Positions 48,501 to 55,799 of a stretch of DNA of 64,000 bases are shown here, piece by piece. The position numbers and the translations under genes were made by a program. Position 1 is the stretch's first letter; the number at the start of each line of letters is the position of its first letter. Under the pieces are notes generated by a model. The model had not been told where the DNA came from. It saw nothing but the letters and a program-made list of their open reading frames with translations, and did not search any database. Source of the stretch: Streptomyces globosus (GTDB lineage: Bacteria; Actinomycetota; Actinomycetes; Streptomycetales; Streptomycetaceae); assembly GCF_003325375.1 (NCBI RefSeq), contig NZ_CP030864.1, forward strand, positions 124,001 through 188,000, given 5' to 3'.

Positions 48501-49132
48501 GCATCGAGCTCGGCGAGATCGAGGCGGTGCTCTCCGCGCATCCGGCGGTCGAGCAGGCCCGCGTCCTGGCGGTCGACCTGCCGTCCGCGGGGCTCTCGCT
48601 CGTCGCGTACGCCGTCCCCGCGGCGGGCTCGCCGGCGGCCGGGGCCGAGGAGCTGCTGCGCGCGCACGCGGCGGCCGCCCTGCCCGGGCACATGGTGCCG
48701 GCCGCGTTCTGTGTGCTGGACGCACTGCCGATGACGCCGAACGGCAAGCTGGACCGGAAGGCGCTGCCGACCCCGGACCTCCGGGCGGCGGAACGGCCCC
48801 GCGCGGCTCCGCAGTCGGACACGGAGCGGGCGGTGGCCGGGATCTGGGAGGAGCTGCTCGGCGCCGGGCGGGTCGGCCGGGACGAGAGCTTCTTCGCCCT
48901 CGGCGGCCACTCGCTGCTGGTGGTGCGGGCCGTGAACGCGATCCGGTCGCGGTTCGGGGTGGCACTGCCGATCCAGCAGTTCTTCCGGGAGCCGACCGTC
49001 GCCGGGTTGGCGCGGGCGGTCGAAGCGGGCGCCGCCGCCCCGGTGGAGGGCGCCGCCGCCGACGGCCCCCGTGTCGTCCGCCGCGCCCGCACGGCCCGTA
49101 CCGCCGCGCCGTCCGCCGGGGGGAACCGGTGA
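42530..49132 (+). CDS. Nonribosomal peptide synthetase, C-A-T-C-A-T
   Basis: The product has 2200 residues. A low-complexity N-terminus (TGTHTGTHTGAHT) precedes C (FHHTVTDGWS near 200), A (YTSGSTGRPKG near 680), T (GGHSLL near 1073), C (HHIAGDGWS near 1260), A (near 1740) and T (GGHSLL near 2124). There is no thioesterase, so the chain must pass to another protein, most simply the TE-bearing synthetase. Hand-aligned codes are D-V-Q-L-Q-A-L-G-A-K (first four positions as in proline codes) and D-V-L-D-S-G-S-V-A-K; Asp at the fourth position of the latter could pair with a side-chain amine, as a diamino acid would need. These assignments are tentative. Confidence 0.93.
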   Translation: MTPHDLVRDTPDTGTHTGTHTGAHTSADATAAGATAQALQAELLGMLLGNTKELFAPDTVRPAPRDGLLPASSAQQRLWFLDRLHGSSAAYSVPFAVRIDGALRVPALRAALQDLVDRHEVLRSSFAEEDGELVQRIAARLPLDVPCTEVGAPTEQAAEEEVLRAIGAAARIPFSLTQGPLIRAAVYRTAATRHYLFINFHHTVTDGWSEGVFARELWQLYEGHVSGTPAALPALPLHYADYAAWERDSLADGDLRRQLDHWLERLAGELPTPRLPADRPRPARPTFAGGTVLAALPAELEQRLRELCRREGLSPFAVLLAAFNALMHRYTREEDLIVGAPVANRTRPEFEGVMGFFVNTVALRCRVSGDTSLGDVLRATRDTVLAAHADQEAPFARVVEELAPDRDPGLNPLFQVLCNYLDLAEEPAAPGLATRVLEVEEDVTRFDLEVHFEAKADGTVCRFVYSRDLYDADRIERMAGHYLAVLRAVLTAPDTRVDDVDLLSPAERAQELAGWNATGAPVSPYTLPELVEAQVGRTPDAPAVLFEDETLTYAEFNARANRLARSLIARGAGPERSVALLVPRSPDMVVGLLAVFKSGAAYVPVDPDYPRDRITYLLEDAAPALVLAHSRTADLVPDGLTTLLLDDAATAAEIAAHSAENPADADRTAPLHDLHTAYVIYTSGSTGRPKGVLMPAAGPRNLVLWQRDTMQGMKGARTAQFTSVGFDVSVQEILASLVSGKTLVVPTEDTRRSAEQLARWLDRHRVNELYAPAPVIDAVYEAADELGLALPCLTDVQQAGEALTLTGRTRARHADPAHRLHNLYGPAEAHGATVYSLAGDSAGWPDAAPIGGPIANTRVYLLDERLRPVPAGVAGEIYIGGEGVARGYADRPGLTAERFVADPYGPPGARVYRSGDLARRLPGGELEFLGRADHQVKIRGIRIEPGEIESVLSRHPSVAQATVVARDDRPGGKYLAAYVVPAAGHGWDAEELRRHAEEFLLKAMVPTAFVPVDAFPLSPNGKLDRRALPAPALDAALTGRPPRTALERALCGLFGEVLDRPWDSIDDNFFAFGGHSLLATRLISRIRSELGAELPIRTVFETPTVAAVAEALAGAGGDAVRRPLVRAARPETVPLSSGQRRLWFLNRLQGRRAAYNMPSAIRLTGALDVPALEAALGDLTARHEILRTVYPDSPQGPRQRVLDAADARPVLRTGQVAEADAAAAVARAAAEGFDVTADLPVRAHLFETGPHAYVFVLVVHHIAGDGWSMGPLWRDLSAAYAARLDGTAYTGPELPVQYADYALWQRELLGDEDDPDSTVSRQLAHWRRVLDGVAEETALPVDRPRPPVSSHRGGTAPFRVPAPLHRRLLEVAEQTDSSLFMVVQAALAALLTRLGGSTDIVIGTPIAGRTDEALDDLVGFFVNTLALRTDTSGDPTARELLHRVRTADLAAYENQDVPFERLVEVLNPARSMARHPLFQVMLALHNTTEDLPDLPGAAASALPVETDAAQFDLHFDLTESRAGDGAPAGMDCYVEYAEDLFDRDTAQSFADRLVRMLDAFGEDLDQRTAAVGLLGPQERELLLTGWSGSGHPAEPDTVVRRFEERAAASPEAVALRTGPLVLTYAELNARANRIARRLIARGAGPEDLVALVLPRSAEMVAAMLGVLKAGAAYLPVDPTHPRARTAAVLEDAAPAVVLTAEDVSALLEGADPGDAEHSANPVDADRVRPLAPRHPAYVIYTSGSTGRPKGVVVEHRSVVNFLETTNDYYELTAADTVLHFATPTFDVSVLEIFCPLLAGATLAVADADQRRDPELLTEFIREAGVTVADLPPALLPLLDPDRLSCLRIVSVGGEACPAGLVAAWAADGRRFINSYGPTESTVAVTVMDCTGSYDRNPPIGRPMQNIRAYVLDGDLNPVPAGVAGELYLAGAGLARGYLRRAALTAERFVACPYGEPGARMYRTGDLVRWQRDGTLDFLGRTDDQVKIRGFRIELGEIEAVLSAHPAVEQARVLAVDLPSAGLSLVAYAVPAAGSPAAGAEELLRAHAAAALPGHMVPAAFCVLDALPMTPNGKLDRKALPTPDLRAAERPRAAPQSDTERAVAGIWEELLGAGRVGRDESFFALGGHSLLVVRAVNAIRSRFGVALPIQQFFREPTVAGLARAVEAGAAAPVEGAAADGPRVVRRARTARTAAPSAGGNR

Positions 49133-49617
49133 AGCCCCTCGCGCAGGACGAGATCCGCCGCGCCTTCGTGAACATGTCGAAGAGCCGCTCCCGGGCCCTG
49201 AGCGTGCCGGTCCTGGACGGGGTGGACTGGGAGGACCGCGACTTCTACGCGTGGACGGACGGCCGCGACCTCAGCCGCGCCTACCTGGTGGCGCAGCGGC
49301 CGGACGGGCCGGTCGGCGTGGAGCTGCGGGCCACCCGCCGGACCGCGGACTTCCGCAGGAAGTCCATCTGCGGGCTGTGCTACACCTCGCACCCGGTCGG
49401 CGGGACGGCCCTCTTCTCCGCCCTCAAGGGCGGCAGGGAAGGCCGGCTGGGGAACTCGGTGGGGCTGTACGCCTGCCGGAACCTCGCCTGTTCCGCGTAC
49501 GCCCGGAAGAAGATCGCGGCTCCCATGGGCCAGATGGACGAGACGCTCGACCTGGACGAGCGGATCGCCCGGGTCGTCCAGGGACTGGAGGCGTTCGTGT
49601 CGCGAATCCTCCACTGA
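49129..49617 (+). CDS. FBP-type EF-G-binding protein with treble-clef zinc finger
   Basis: The product has 162 residues from a GTG start overlapping the NRPS stop by 4 bp. The C-terminal half holds a CxxC pair (ICGLCYTSHP) and a second Cys pair around YACRNLACSAYARKK, fitting the FBP C-terminal treble-clef zinc-finger family whose members bind elongation factor G and include fusidic acid resistance proteins. Relatives occur outside clusters in Streptomyces, but here translation is coupled to the last synthetase gene. This suggests self-protection against a product that interferes with EF-G or the ribosome. The resistance role is inference. Confidence 0.8.
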   Translation: MKPLAQDEIRRAFVNMSKSRSRALSVPVLDGVDWEDRDFYAWTDGRDLSRAYLVAQRPDGPVGVELRATRRTADFRRKSICGLCYTSHPVGGTALFSALKGGREGRLGNSVGLYACRNLACSAYARKKIAAPMGQMDETLDLDERIARVVQGLEAFVSRILH

Positions 49618-49631
49618 CGGCGGTCCCGACC

Positions 49632-49658
49632 GCGCCGCGCCGGGCGTCGGCGCGGCGC
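49632..49658 (+). terminator. Stem-loop ending the NRPS operon
   Basis: A perfect 10-bp GC stem (49632-49641 with 49649-49658) and 7-nt loop follow the FBP stop codon by about 15 bp. Confidence 0.7.
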
Positions 49659-49693
49659 CCGGCGGGTTCAGGGGAGCGGGGGCGGGCGGCGGA

Positions 49694-49699
49694 TAGGGT
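49694..49699 (+). promoter_or_regulatory. -10 box of a leaderless promoter
   Basis: TAGGGT lies 7 nt before the GTG at 49707, and there is no Shine-Dalgarno sequence. The spacing fits a leaderless transcript for the deacetylase gene. Confidence 0.5.
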
Positions 49700-49706
49700 G
49701 CGGTGC

Positions 49707-50615
49707 GTGTCCGAGCCACTGCGCGACCTCGCCGGCTACGGCGCCGAGCCGCCGCACGCCGCCTGGCCCGGCGGCGCCCGGGTCGCCGTCAGCCTCGTCC
49801 TCAACTACGAGGAGGGCGGCGAGAGCAACGTCCTGGAGGGCGACGCCGCCTCGGAGGGCTACCTGCACGAGGTGGTGGGCGCTCCGCCCGTCGTCGGCGG
49901 GCGCGACCTGAACTCCGAGTCGATGTTCGCGTACGGGGCGCGCGCCGGATTCTGGCGCGTGCACCGCACCCTGGCGGCGCACCGGGTGCCGGTGACCGTG
50001 CACGCGGTCGGGCAGGCGCTGGAGCGCAACCCGGAAGCGGGGCGGGCGATGGGCGCCGCCGGCTGGGAGGTGGCGGGCCACGGCCGGCGGTGGATCGACT
50101 ACCGGGACGTGCCGGAGGACGCCGAGCGGGCCGACATCGCGGACACGGTCCGCACGGTCGAGCGGCTCACCGGCCGGCGGCCCGTCGGCTGGTACACGGG
50201 CCGGACCAGTCCGGCCACGCGGCGCCTCGTCGCCGAGGAGGGCGGCTTCCTCTACGACTCCGACGACTACGCGGACGACCTGCCGTACTACGTCGAGGCG
50301 GCGGGCCGGCCGCACCTGGTGCTGCCGTACAGCCTGGACGCGAACGACTTCAAGTTCCTGATCGTGCACGGCTTCACCACCGCCGACGACATGCTCGCCT
50401 ACCTCGTCGACACGTTCGACGTGCTGCACGCCGAGGGGGCCGACCGGCCGCGCATGATGAGCGTCGGCATGCACGGCCGGATCATCGGCCGGCCCGGGCG
50501 GATCCGGGCGCTCGACTTGTTCCTGCGGCATGTGGCGCAGCTCGGCGGGGCGTGGGTCGCCACGCGCGAGCAGATCGCCCGGCACTGGCTCGCCGCGCAC
50601 CCGCCGCCGCGGTGA
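49707..50615 (+). CDS. Polysaccharide deacetylase/PuuE-type allantoinase family protein
   Basis: The product has 302 residues with a NodB-like deacetylase fold: RVAVSLVLNYEEGGE at the start, GWEVAGHGRRWIDY (metal-ligand His region), RPVGWYTGRTSPATR, and SVGMHGRIIGRPGR near the end. These motifs are closest to PuuE-type allantoinase/urate-linked hydrolases within the family. The GTG is supported by a leaderless -10 box. It follows the NRPS terminator, so it is probably independent of the cluster. No ureide genes are adjacent. Confidence 0.82.
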   Translation: MSEPLRDLAGYGAEPPHAAWPGGARVAVSLVLNYEEGGESNVLEGDAASEGYLHEVVGAPPVVGGRDLNSESMFAYGARAGFWRVHRTLAAHRVPVTVHAVGQALERNPEAGRAMGAAGWEVAGHGRRWIDYRDVPEDAERADIADTVRTVERLTGRRPVGWYTGRTSPATRRLVAEEGGFLYDSDDYADDLPYYVEAAGRPHLVLPYSLDANDFKFLIVHGFTTADDMLAYLVDTFDVLHAEGADRPRMMSVGMHGRIIGRPGRIRALDLFLRHVAQLGGAWVATREQIARHWLAAHPPPR

Positions 50616-50623
50616 CGCCGGAA

Positions 50624-50648
50624 GGCGGCGCCCCGATGGGACGCCGCC
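50624..50648. terminator. Bidirectional terminator between converging genes
   Basis: An 11-bp stem with one mismatch (GGCGGCGCCCC at 50624-50634 against 50638-50648) and a GAT loop lies between the deacetylase and the convergent inhibitor gene. Confidence 0.6.
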
Positions 50649-50675
50649 CTGCGGCCCGGGCGGGCCGCCGCCGGG

Positions 50676-51050
50676 TCAGCGGCAGTTCACCCAGGTGTTC
50701 GACTTGATGTAGTGCGTGGCGTTGTCGGACTTCTTGAAGCCGCGCGGGACGGTGCCGCTCGACCCGCTGTGGTTCTTCTCCGAGAACCACTTGAAGTCGC
50801 AGGAGGAGCCGCGGTTGTACCAGGACTTGAAGCTCTGGAAGACCGTGTAGTTGGTGAGGTCCTTGCTGGTGCCCGCGACCTGCTGCCGACGGCCGGTGTA
50901 GTTGGAGCCCGACCACACGCAGAAGTAGCCCGACGGGCAGTCCGACGCCGCCTGCGGCTCGGCGCTCGCGGCTCCCGCCCCGCCGACGAGCAGACCGCCG
51001 GTGAGCGCGAGGCCGCCGGCGACCGCGGCGAACTTCTTGGTGACGCGCAT
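50676..51050 (-). CDS. Secreted peptidase-inhibitor I36-like protein
   Basis: The 124-residue product has a Sec signal peptide (MRVTKKFAAVAG, hydrophobic to residue 27, ASA cut before EPQAA). The mature part begins CPSGYFCVWSGSNYTG and ends NTWVNCR, with four Cys and Gly/Ser/Tyr-rich beta-strand repeats, matching the I36 inhibitor (SMI)/crystallin-like fold frequent in Streptomyces secretomes. It is probably exported and structurally stable; the target protease is unknown. Confidence 0.85.
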   Translation of the reverse strand: MRVTKKFAAVAGGLALTGGLLVGGAGAASAEPQAASDCPSGYFCVWSGSNYTGRRQQVAGTSKDLTNYTVFQSFKSWYNRGSSCDFKWFSEKNHSGSSGTVPRGFKKSDNATHYIKSNTWVNCR

Positions 51051-51159
51051 GCTGTTTCCCCCTCTGATGTGCAGGTGGGCCGACCGGTTCGGCCGGCTCG
51101 CCATCGAGACTGCGGGGCGGGGTGCGGGGCGCGCCACAGCCTGCGGGGAAATGAGGCGG

Positions 51160-51600
51160 TTACGGGACGTCCCGGGCGCTGACCTGCTGGGATGCGGGTG
51201 GGAGGTGACGGCTCGGTGGGAGGCCGCGGGCGGCCGCGGCGGCGGGGAGGAGCGTCCAGCCGTCCACTTCCGTCACCGTCGGGGCGGCGGGGTCCCAGCC
51301 CGCGGCGAGGGCTGCGTCGAGGAGGGCGCGGACCGCGCCCGGCTCGTGGAGGTTGAGCCACTCCTCCCGGGACGTGCCCACCGAGCCGGAGGGGGCCAGA
51401 CCGTCGGGTACCCAGCGGCCGGGGCCGTTCCGGAAGACGATCCTGAGCACGGCGCGCCGGTCGCGGCCGTGGACAAGCGTCAAAGACTCGCGGCAGTCGC
51501 AGCGTCCGTCCTCGCGGCGTGTGTGGGAGTGGCGTACCGACCAGGTGAACGTCCGGTCGCCGGCCACCAGTCGGCGGCCCCTGCTGGTCCTGCGCGCCAT
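51160..51600 (-). CDS. Hypothetical protein, 146 aa
   Basis: The soluble, Arg-rich protein has a beta-strand-like N-terminus (RTFTWSVRHSH, ESLTLVHGR, VLRIVFRN) and a helical middle (PGAVRALLDAALAAGWDP). I recognise no domain. It is divergent from tap. Similar-looking small proteins occur widely in Streptomyces, so it is likely real. Confidence 0.6.
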   Translation of the reverse strand: MARRTSRGRRLVAGDRTFTWSVRHSHTRREDGRCDCRESLTLVHGRDRRAVLRIVFRNGPGRWVPDGLAPSGSVGTSREEWLNLHEPGAVRALLDAALAAGWDPAAPTVTEVDGWTLLPAAAAARGLPPSRHLPPASQQVSARDVP

Positions 51601-51738
51601 CGTGTCCTCCGTGCCGTGCTGCCGTGCTGCCGTGAACGGTATCCGGCCGGCGGATCTTGCAGTGATGTGCGATCCGCGTGGCGTTGGGTGTGGGATCCAG
51701 AAGCGTTCCGGCTAGGCTGTGGGGCGGAGGTGACCGCT

Positions 51739-53949
51739 GTGTCCACTGAGAACGAGCTGTTCAGCGCGGTCGACGCGCTGCTGGAGCAGGTCGCGCAGGA
51801 CCCCCTGCCGCATCCCGCCGAGCGCCGGCGCCTGCGCGAGGCCGCGGGGCTGAGCCAGGACCAGATCGCGGCCGCCCTCAAGACGCGGCGCGAGACGGTC
51901 AGCGGGTGGGAGGCCGGGCGTACGGACCCCCGCCCCCCGAAGCGCGCGGCGTACGCCAGGCTCCTGGAGGGCCTCGCCGAGCGCTTCCCGCCGCCCGGGC
52001 AGGAGGCGGCAGCCGCCGACGCCGCGGCCGGAGCCGGAGCCCGGGAGGAGGCGGAGCCTGCCGGCGGGGCTGCGGCCGAACCGACCGCTCCGCCGGCCGG
52101 CGGAGCCCGGGCCGCAGGGCCTGACGGCGCCTCAGTCCCGGCTGCTGCCCCTGCCGCAGCCTCCGTCCCCTCCCCCGCTCCCGATGGCCGGTCCGTGCCC
52201 CGGCCCGCCGTTCGCACGACCGGCGGCCCGGAGCGGCGGCGGCCCGCCCCCGTGGCCGGCGAGGCGCGGTTCTCCCACGGCCCGCTCGTCGTCCTCGACG
52301 CGGACGCGGACCGGCAGGTCGTCGCGTACGGCGTCGGCGGCATCGTCCTGGACGTGCCCGCCGCGTCCCTGCCGGCCCTGGTCGAGTGGGCGCTCGGCGA
52401 GGCGATGCTCGGCGCGCCGCGCCTCCACCGCAACGGCCGGGACTCCGACCCGGTGCTCGTGCTGACCGACGCGGCCGCCGAGCGCTACGGGCTGCCCGCG
52501 CGCCTCTCGCCGCAGGAGCGGCTCGCCGGGCGGCTCCCGGACGACCACAAGGCGGTCAGGCAGCTCACCAAGGCGGACTGGCAGCTCACCCGGCGCGGCC
52601 TCGGCCCCTGGGCCCGGATCTACCGGCCCGCGCAGGGCGGCCGGCGCTCCTGCGTGCAGCTGTGCGTCCTCGGCTGGGACGCGCTCGACGCCCGTTCGTG
52701 GGGCGGGGCCGCGGAGCTGCCGCCGGCCGAACTGGCCCGGCTGCTGGGCACGTACGCGACCCGGGTCATCACCCCGCGCGGCTCGACCGCGGTCAACGGC
52801 CTGGAGCTGATGACCGCCCTGCACCCGCCGACCCGGGCCGGCGAGCCGGACGCCTCCGGGCGCCGCCACAGCGAGCACAACCCCGGCTCGCTCGGCACGC
52901 AGCCCGTCGACTGCGCGCCGCCCGAGGCACCCGACGGGCACCCGCTGCTGGCGCACCTCCCCCGCTTCCACCAGCGCGGCCCCGCCGAGATGCTGCTGGA
53001 GGAGGCGTACGACTGGGCGCGGCCCCTCACCGACGAGGAGTGCCTGAAGCCGTACGTGGTGGGCATCGACGTGAACATGGCGTTCGCCGCGGGTGCGAAC
53101 GGTGCCGTCGTCGGGCTCGGCGCGCCGACCCGGGTCTCCCGTCCCGCCTTCGACGCGAGGGTGCCCGGCTGCTGGCTCGTCGACCTCTCGCACGTCGAGC
53201 TCGACCCGCGCCTGCCGTCGCCGTTCACCCCGACCGGTGCCCGGCCGGAGGGGCCCGCCTGGTACGCGACGCCGACGGTCGCGTACGCGGTGGAGCTCGG
53301 CTGGTCCGTGCAGCCGCTGGAGGGCTACCTGCGCGCCGAGACCGGCCGCTACCTCGACGCCTGGTACGGGCGGCTGCGGGACGCGTACGTCGCCACGATG
53401 GCCGACCTCGGCGTCACCACCGGCATGGAGCCTCAGGCGTTCCTCGACGCGATGGCCCGGCACCGGGAGGCCGACCCGGAGCTGGCGCTGGTCCTGACCG
53501 CGATCAAGGCGACCGTCAAGGGCGGCATCGGCAAGCTCCGCGAACGCCCCCGGGGCGGCGGCTGGCGGCCCGGCCAGCCCTGGCCCGCGCTGCAGCGCCC
53601 GACGTGGCGCCCCGACATCCGGGCGGCGGTCATCTCCCGCACCCGCGTCAACATGCACCGCAAGATGCGCAACCTCGCCGCCGCGACGGGCCGCTTCCCG
53701 GTCGCCGTCCTGTCGGACTGCGCTGTGTACGCTTCCGACGGGCCGAGCCCGCTGGACTTCCTCCCCTACGAGGACGGCAAGCCCCTCAAGGGCGGCTTCC
53801 AGCTCGGGGTCTCCCCCGGCATGGTCAAGCACGAGGGCACCCAGACGGTGCTGTGGGCCGAAGGCGTGCGCGAGGAGCACGGGGACTGCCTGAACCTGGC
53901 CCGCTACATCAAGGACGGCCGGATCACCGCCCAGGACGACGGAGAGTAG
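51739..53949 (+). CDS. tap: Telomere-associated protein Tap
   Basis: The product has 736 residues. An N-terminal helix-turn-helix (LREAAGLSQDQIAAALKTRR) is followed by a Pro/Ala/Gly linker (about 85-160) and a large conserved C-terminal domain (about 170-735) with VVGIDVNMAFAAG and SDCAVYASDG. Tap proteins bind the single-stranded telomeric DNA of Streptomyces linear replicons and recruit the terminal protein. The GTG at 51739 is chosen over one 9 bp upstream because GGAGG lies 8 bp before it. It is followed after 10 bp by tpg, the classic order. Confidence 0.93.
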   Translation: MSTENELFSAVDALLEQVAQDPLPHPAERRRLREAAGLSQDQIAAALKTRRETVSGWEAGRTDPRPPKRAAYARLLEGLAERFPPPGQEAAAADAAAGAGAREEAEPAGGAAAEPTAPPAGGARAAGPDGASVPAAAPAAASVPSPAPDGRSVPRPAVRTTGGPERRRPAPVAGEARFSHGPLVVLDADADRQVVAYGVGGIVLDVPAASLPALVEWALGEAMLGAPRLHRNGRDSDPVLVLTDAAAERYGLPARLSPQERLAGRLPDDHKAVRQLTKADWQLTRRGLGPWARIYRPAQGGRRSCVQLCVLGWDALDARSWGGAAELPPAELARLLGTYATRVITPRGSTAVNGLELMTALHPPTRAGEPDASGRRHSEHNPGSLGTQPVDCAPPEAPDGHPLLAHLPRFHQRGPAEMLLEEAYDWARPLTDEECLKPYVVGIDVNMAFAAGANGAVVGLGAPTRVSRPAFDARVPGCWLVDLSHVELDPRLPSPFTPTGARPEGPAWYATPTVAYAVELGWSVQPLEGYLRAETGRYLDAWYGRLRDAYVATMADLGVTTGMEPQAFLDAMARHREADPELALVLTAIKATVKGGIGKLRERPRGGGWRPGQPWPALQRPTWRPDIRAAVISRTRVNMHRKMRNLAAATGRFPVAVLSDCAVYASDGPSPLDFLPYEDGKPLKGGFQLGVSPGMVKHEGTQTVLWAEGVREEHGDCLNLARYIKDGRITAQDDGE

Positions 53950-53959
53950 GGAGCGCCCG

Positions 53960-54517
53960 ATGGACACGGTCGGGGAAGGCCTGGAAGGGGCCCTGCAGGC
54001 GGCGTTCACCCGTCCCGTCCCGAAGAGCGCGGGCGCGCAGATGCGCTACCTGGTGCGGCAGTACAAGGGCCGCACCGGGGAGGTGGCGCGGCTCCTCGGC
54101 ATCAGCCGGCGCACCGTCGAGCGGTACGTGCGCGACCAGCTGAAGCGGCCCCGGCCCGAACTCGCCGCCCGCCTGGAGCGCGAGGTGCTCAGGCGGTGGC
54201 AGCCGCAGGTCCGGGCGCGGGCCCGGAAGGCCGCGGCCACCACCGGCGGCATCATGATCGACACGCGGGCGCGGTTCGGCTACACCGCCGCGCCCGGCAC
54301 CACCGACGACGCCCGGCTGCGCCACCTCACGGTGGCCCTGCCGCCGGAGTTCGCCGGCCGCCTCTTCGACGCGCAGGAGGCCGGTGCCACCGAGCAGCAG
54401 CTCCGGCAGATCGCCGCGGAGGGGCTGCAGGAGATCTACTTCAAGGACCAGGGGCGGCGCGCGCAGGGCCTGCTGGTGGAGTACACCGACCTGGAACACG
54501 TCGAGTTCGAGCTGTAG
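53960..54517 (+). CDS. tpg: Telomere terminal protein Tpg
   Basis: The 185-residue product has the typical length and sequence of Tpg proteins: GALQAAFTRPVPKS near the N-terminus, a helix-turn-helix (LLGISRRTVERYVRDQLK), TTGGIMIDTRARFGYTAAPG and TDDARLRHLTVALPP. Tpg is covalently attached to the 5' ends of linear Streptomyces replicons and primes end patching. It is co-transcribed with tap. This pair shows that the molecule is, or derives from, a linear replicon. Confidence 0.95.
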   Translation: MDTVGEGLEGALQAAFTRPVPKSAGAQMRYLVRQYKGRTGEVARLLGISRRTVERYVRDQLKRPRPELAARLEREVLRRWQPQVRARARKAAATTGGIMIDTRARFGYTAAPGTTDDARLRHLTVALPPEFAGRLFDAQEAGATEQQLRQIAAEGLQEIYFKDQGRRAQGLLVEYTDLEHVEFEL

Positions 54518-55799
54518 GCCCCGCTGCGGGGCTCTGGGCACGGCCGGGAGCGGTGGCGCGCTCGGGGCCTGCCTCAGACTGCCCGGGGCGGCTTCGGGCG
54601 GCTCTGGCAGCCTGCCGGGCGCTCGGCGTTGCGGGTGGCTGCCCCTTTGAGGCGCCTCGTGCCCCTGGAGGGCTCTGAGCGGCCCTGAGGATCCCTGAGG
54701 GGCCCTGCCGTGTCTTCCGTGTCCTCCCAGGCGCCTGGGCAGTCCCTGGGAGCGCTCTGAGGGCGGTTCCCAGTGGCGTTGGTACGGGGGCCGGTTGGGG
54801 CCACGGCTGGGCCGGGGGACGGAATCAGTACGGACCGCGCGGCGGTGTCGGCCGGGGCTGGGCCGGGGAGGGGCCATGCTCGGAGCCCCGGCCCCTTCCC
54901 GCTGGGCACCACTCCCCTGCGGCCGCAGCCGGCCCGCTCTGCTCCCCGTTGCGTGCCTGCCGGTCGGCGGCAGGGACTGAAGCCTGCGGCGGGGTTCCGG
55001 AGGGCCCCTCCCCCTGTACTCCCTCCCCCGAACCGGGGGGACTGAACGCCGGTGAGCACGCTTCGGTCCCTGTCCCTTCAGTCACTGCACAAACCTGCAG
55101 GTCAGCGGCCTCCCTCTCGTTTTCCAGGGACCGAAGGGACTGAAATCGCTAGTTATGAGCTACCCAGAGACATGCAGTCATACTTACGCCCGCGCATACA
55201 CGCACGCACATAAAGAGTGGAAGTAGTGATTCCGAGTCCCTTCAGTCCCTGTCCCGTCCCTCTCAAGGCTCTGACCTGCACTTTTACAAAGGGACCAAAC
55301 ACGGAGGGACTGAACGAGGGTCCAGCCCCTTCAGTACCTCGACCCCTCTGACGGACACCTCGGAGACGGATCGCGCGCCTGAGGCCGAGAGGGACCGAAC
55401 GCCGCGGGCCGGGTTCGGTCCAGCAGTCGGTCCCGCGGACCACCGGCGTTCGGTCCCTGCCGACGGAGACCTCCTCCGAGGGAGGGACGGTCGAGTGCGG
55501 CTCCAGGAGGAGTCCAGGGGCGATCCACGAGGCGGCCGCGACACGCCCGGACGTACACCCGGCTCCAGAAGGGGCCATTCAGGACGAACCAGGTGAGAAA
55601 GTCAGGGTCTGAGGGACTGAAGGGACTGAATTCCGGATAGTGCGGCCGCTACATCCCGGGCCTGCGCGGACTCTGGGGTAACCTCCGGCATAGTGAATCT
55701 TGAGTCCCTCTGGTCCCTGAGGCGCAGGCCGGCGCACATCTCGGGGAGCAGTCCAGGGATGGGAACGACCGTCGCCGACACCGCGTCAAGGAAGAGCCA
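54518..55799. other. Candidate replication origin region (noncoding, iteron-rich)
   Basis: This is 1.28 kb without a convincing gene between tpg and the primase-polymerase gene. It is packed with 9-bp iterons related to GGGACTGAA (see the repeat entry), mostly in its right half, and includes a local lower-GC stretch near 55150-55235 and 55270-55295 that could melt. Location directly before replication genes and iteron content suggest an origin. Several short open frames here are compositional and lack ribosome sites. Confidence 0.65.
54973..55630. repeat. Iterons GGGACTGAA / GGGACCGAA (both orientations)
   Basis: Clear copies: 54973-54981, 55040-55048, 55129-55137 and 55138-55146 (tandem), 55306-55314, 55391-55399, 55613-55621 and 55622-55630 (tandem) on the plus strand; 55064-55072, 55241-55249 and 55449-55457 on the minus strand. 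Degenerate copies lie near 55291 and 55330. Tandem and scattered copies of a short motif before rep genes are typical binding sites for a replication initiator. Confidence 0.75.

Noticed and set aside
54795..55143. Short open frames in the candidate origin region
   Set aside because: They lack ribosome sites, differ in frame and overlap the iterons; composition alone explains them.
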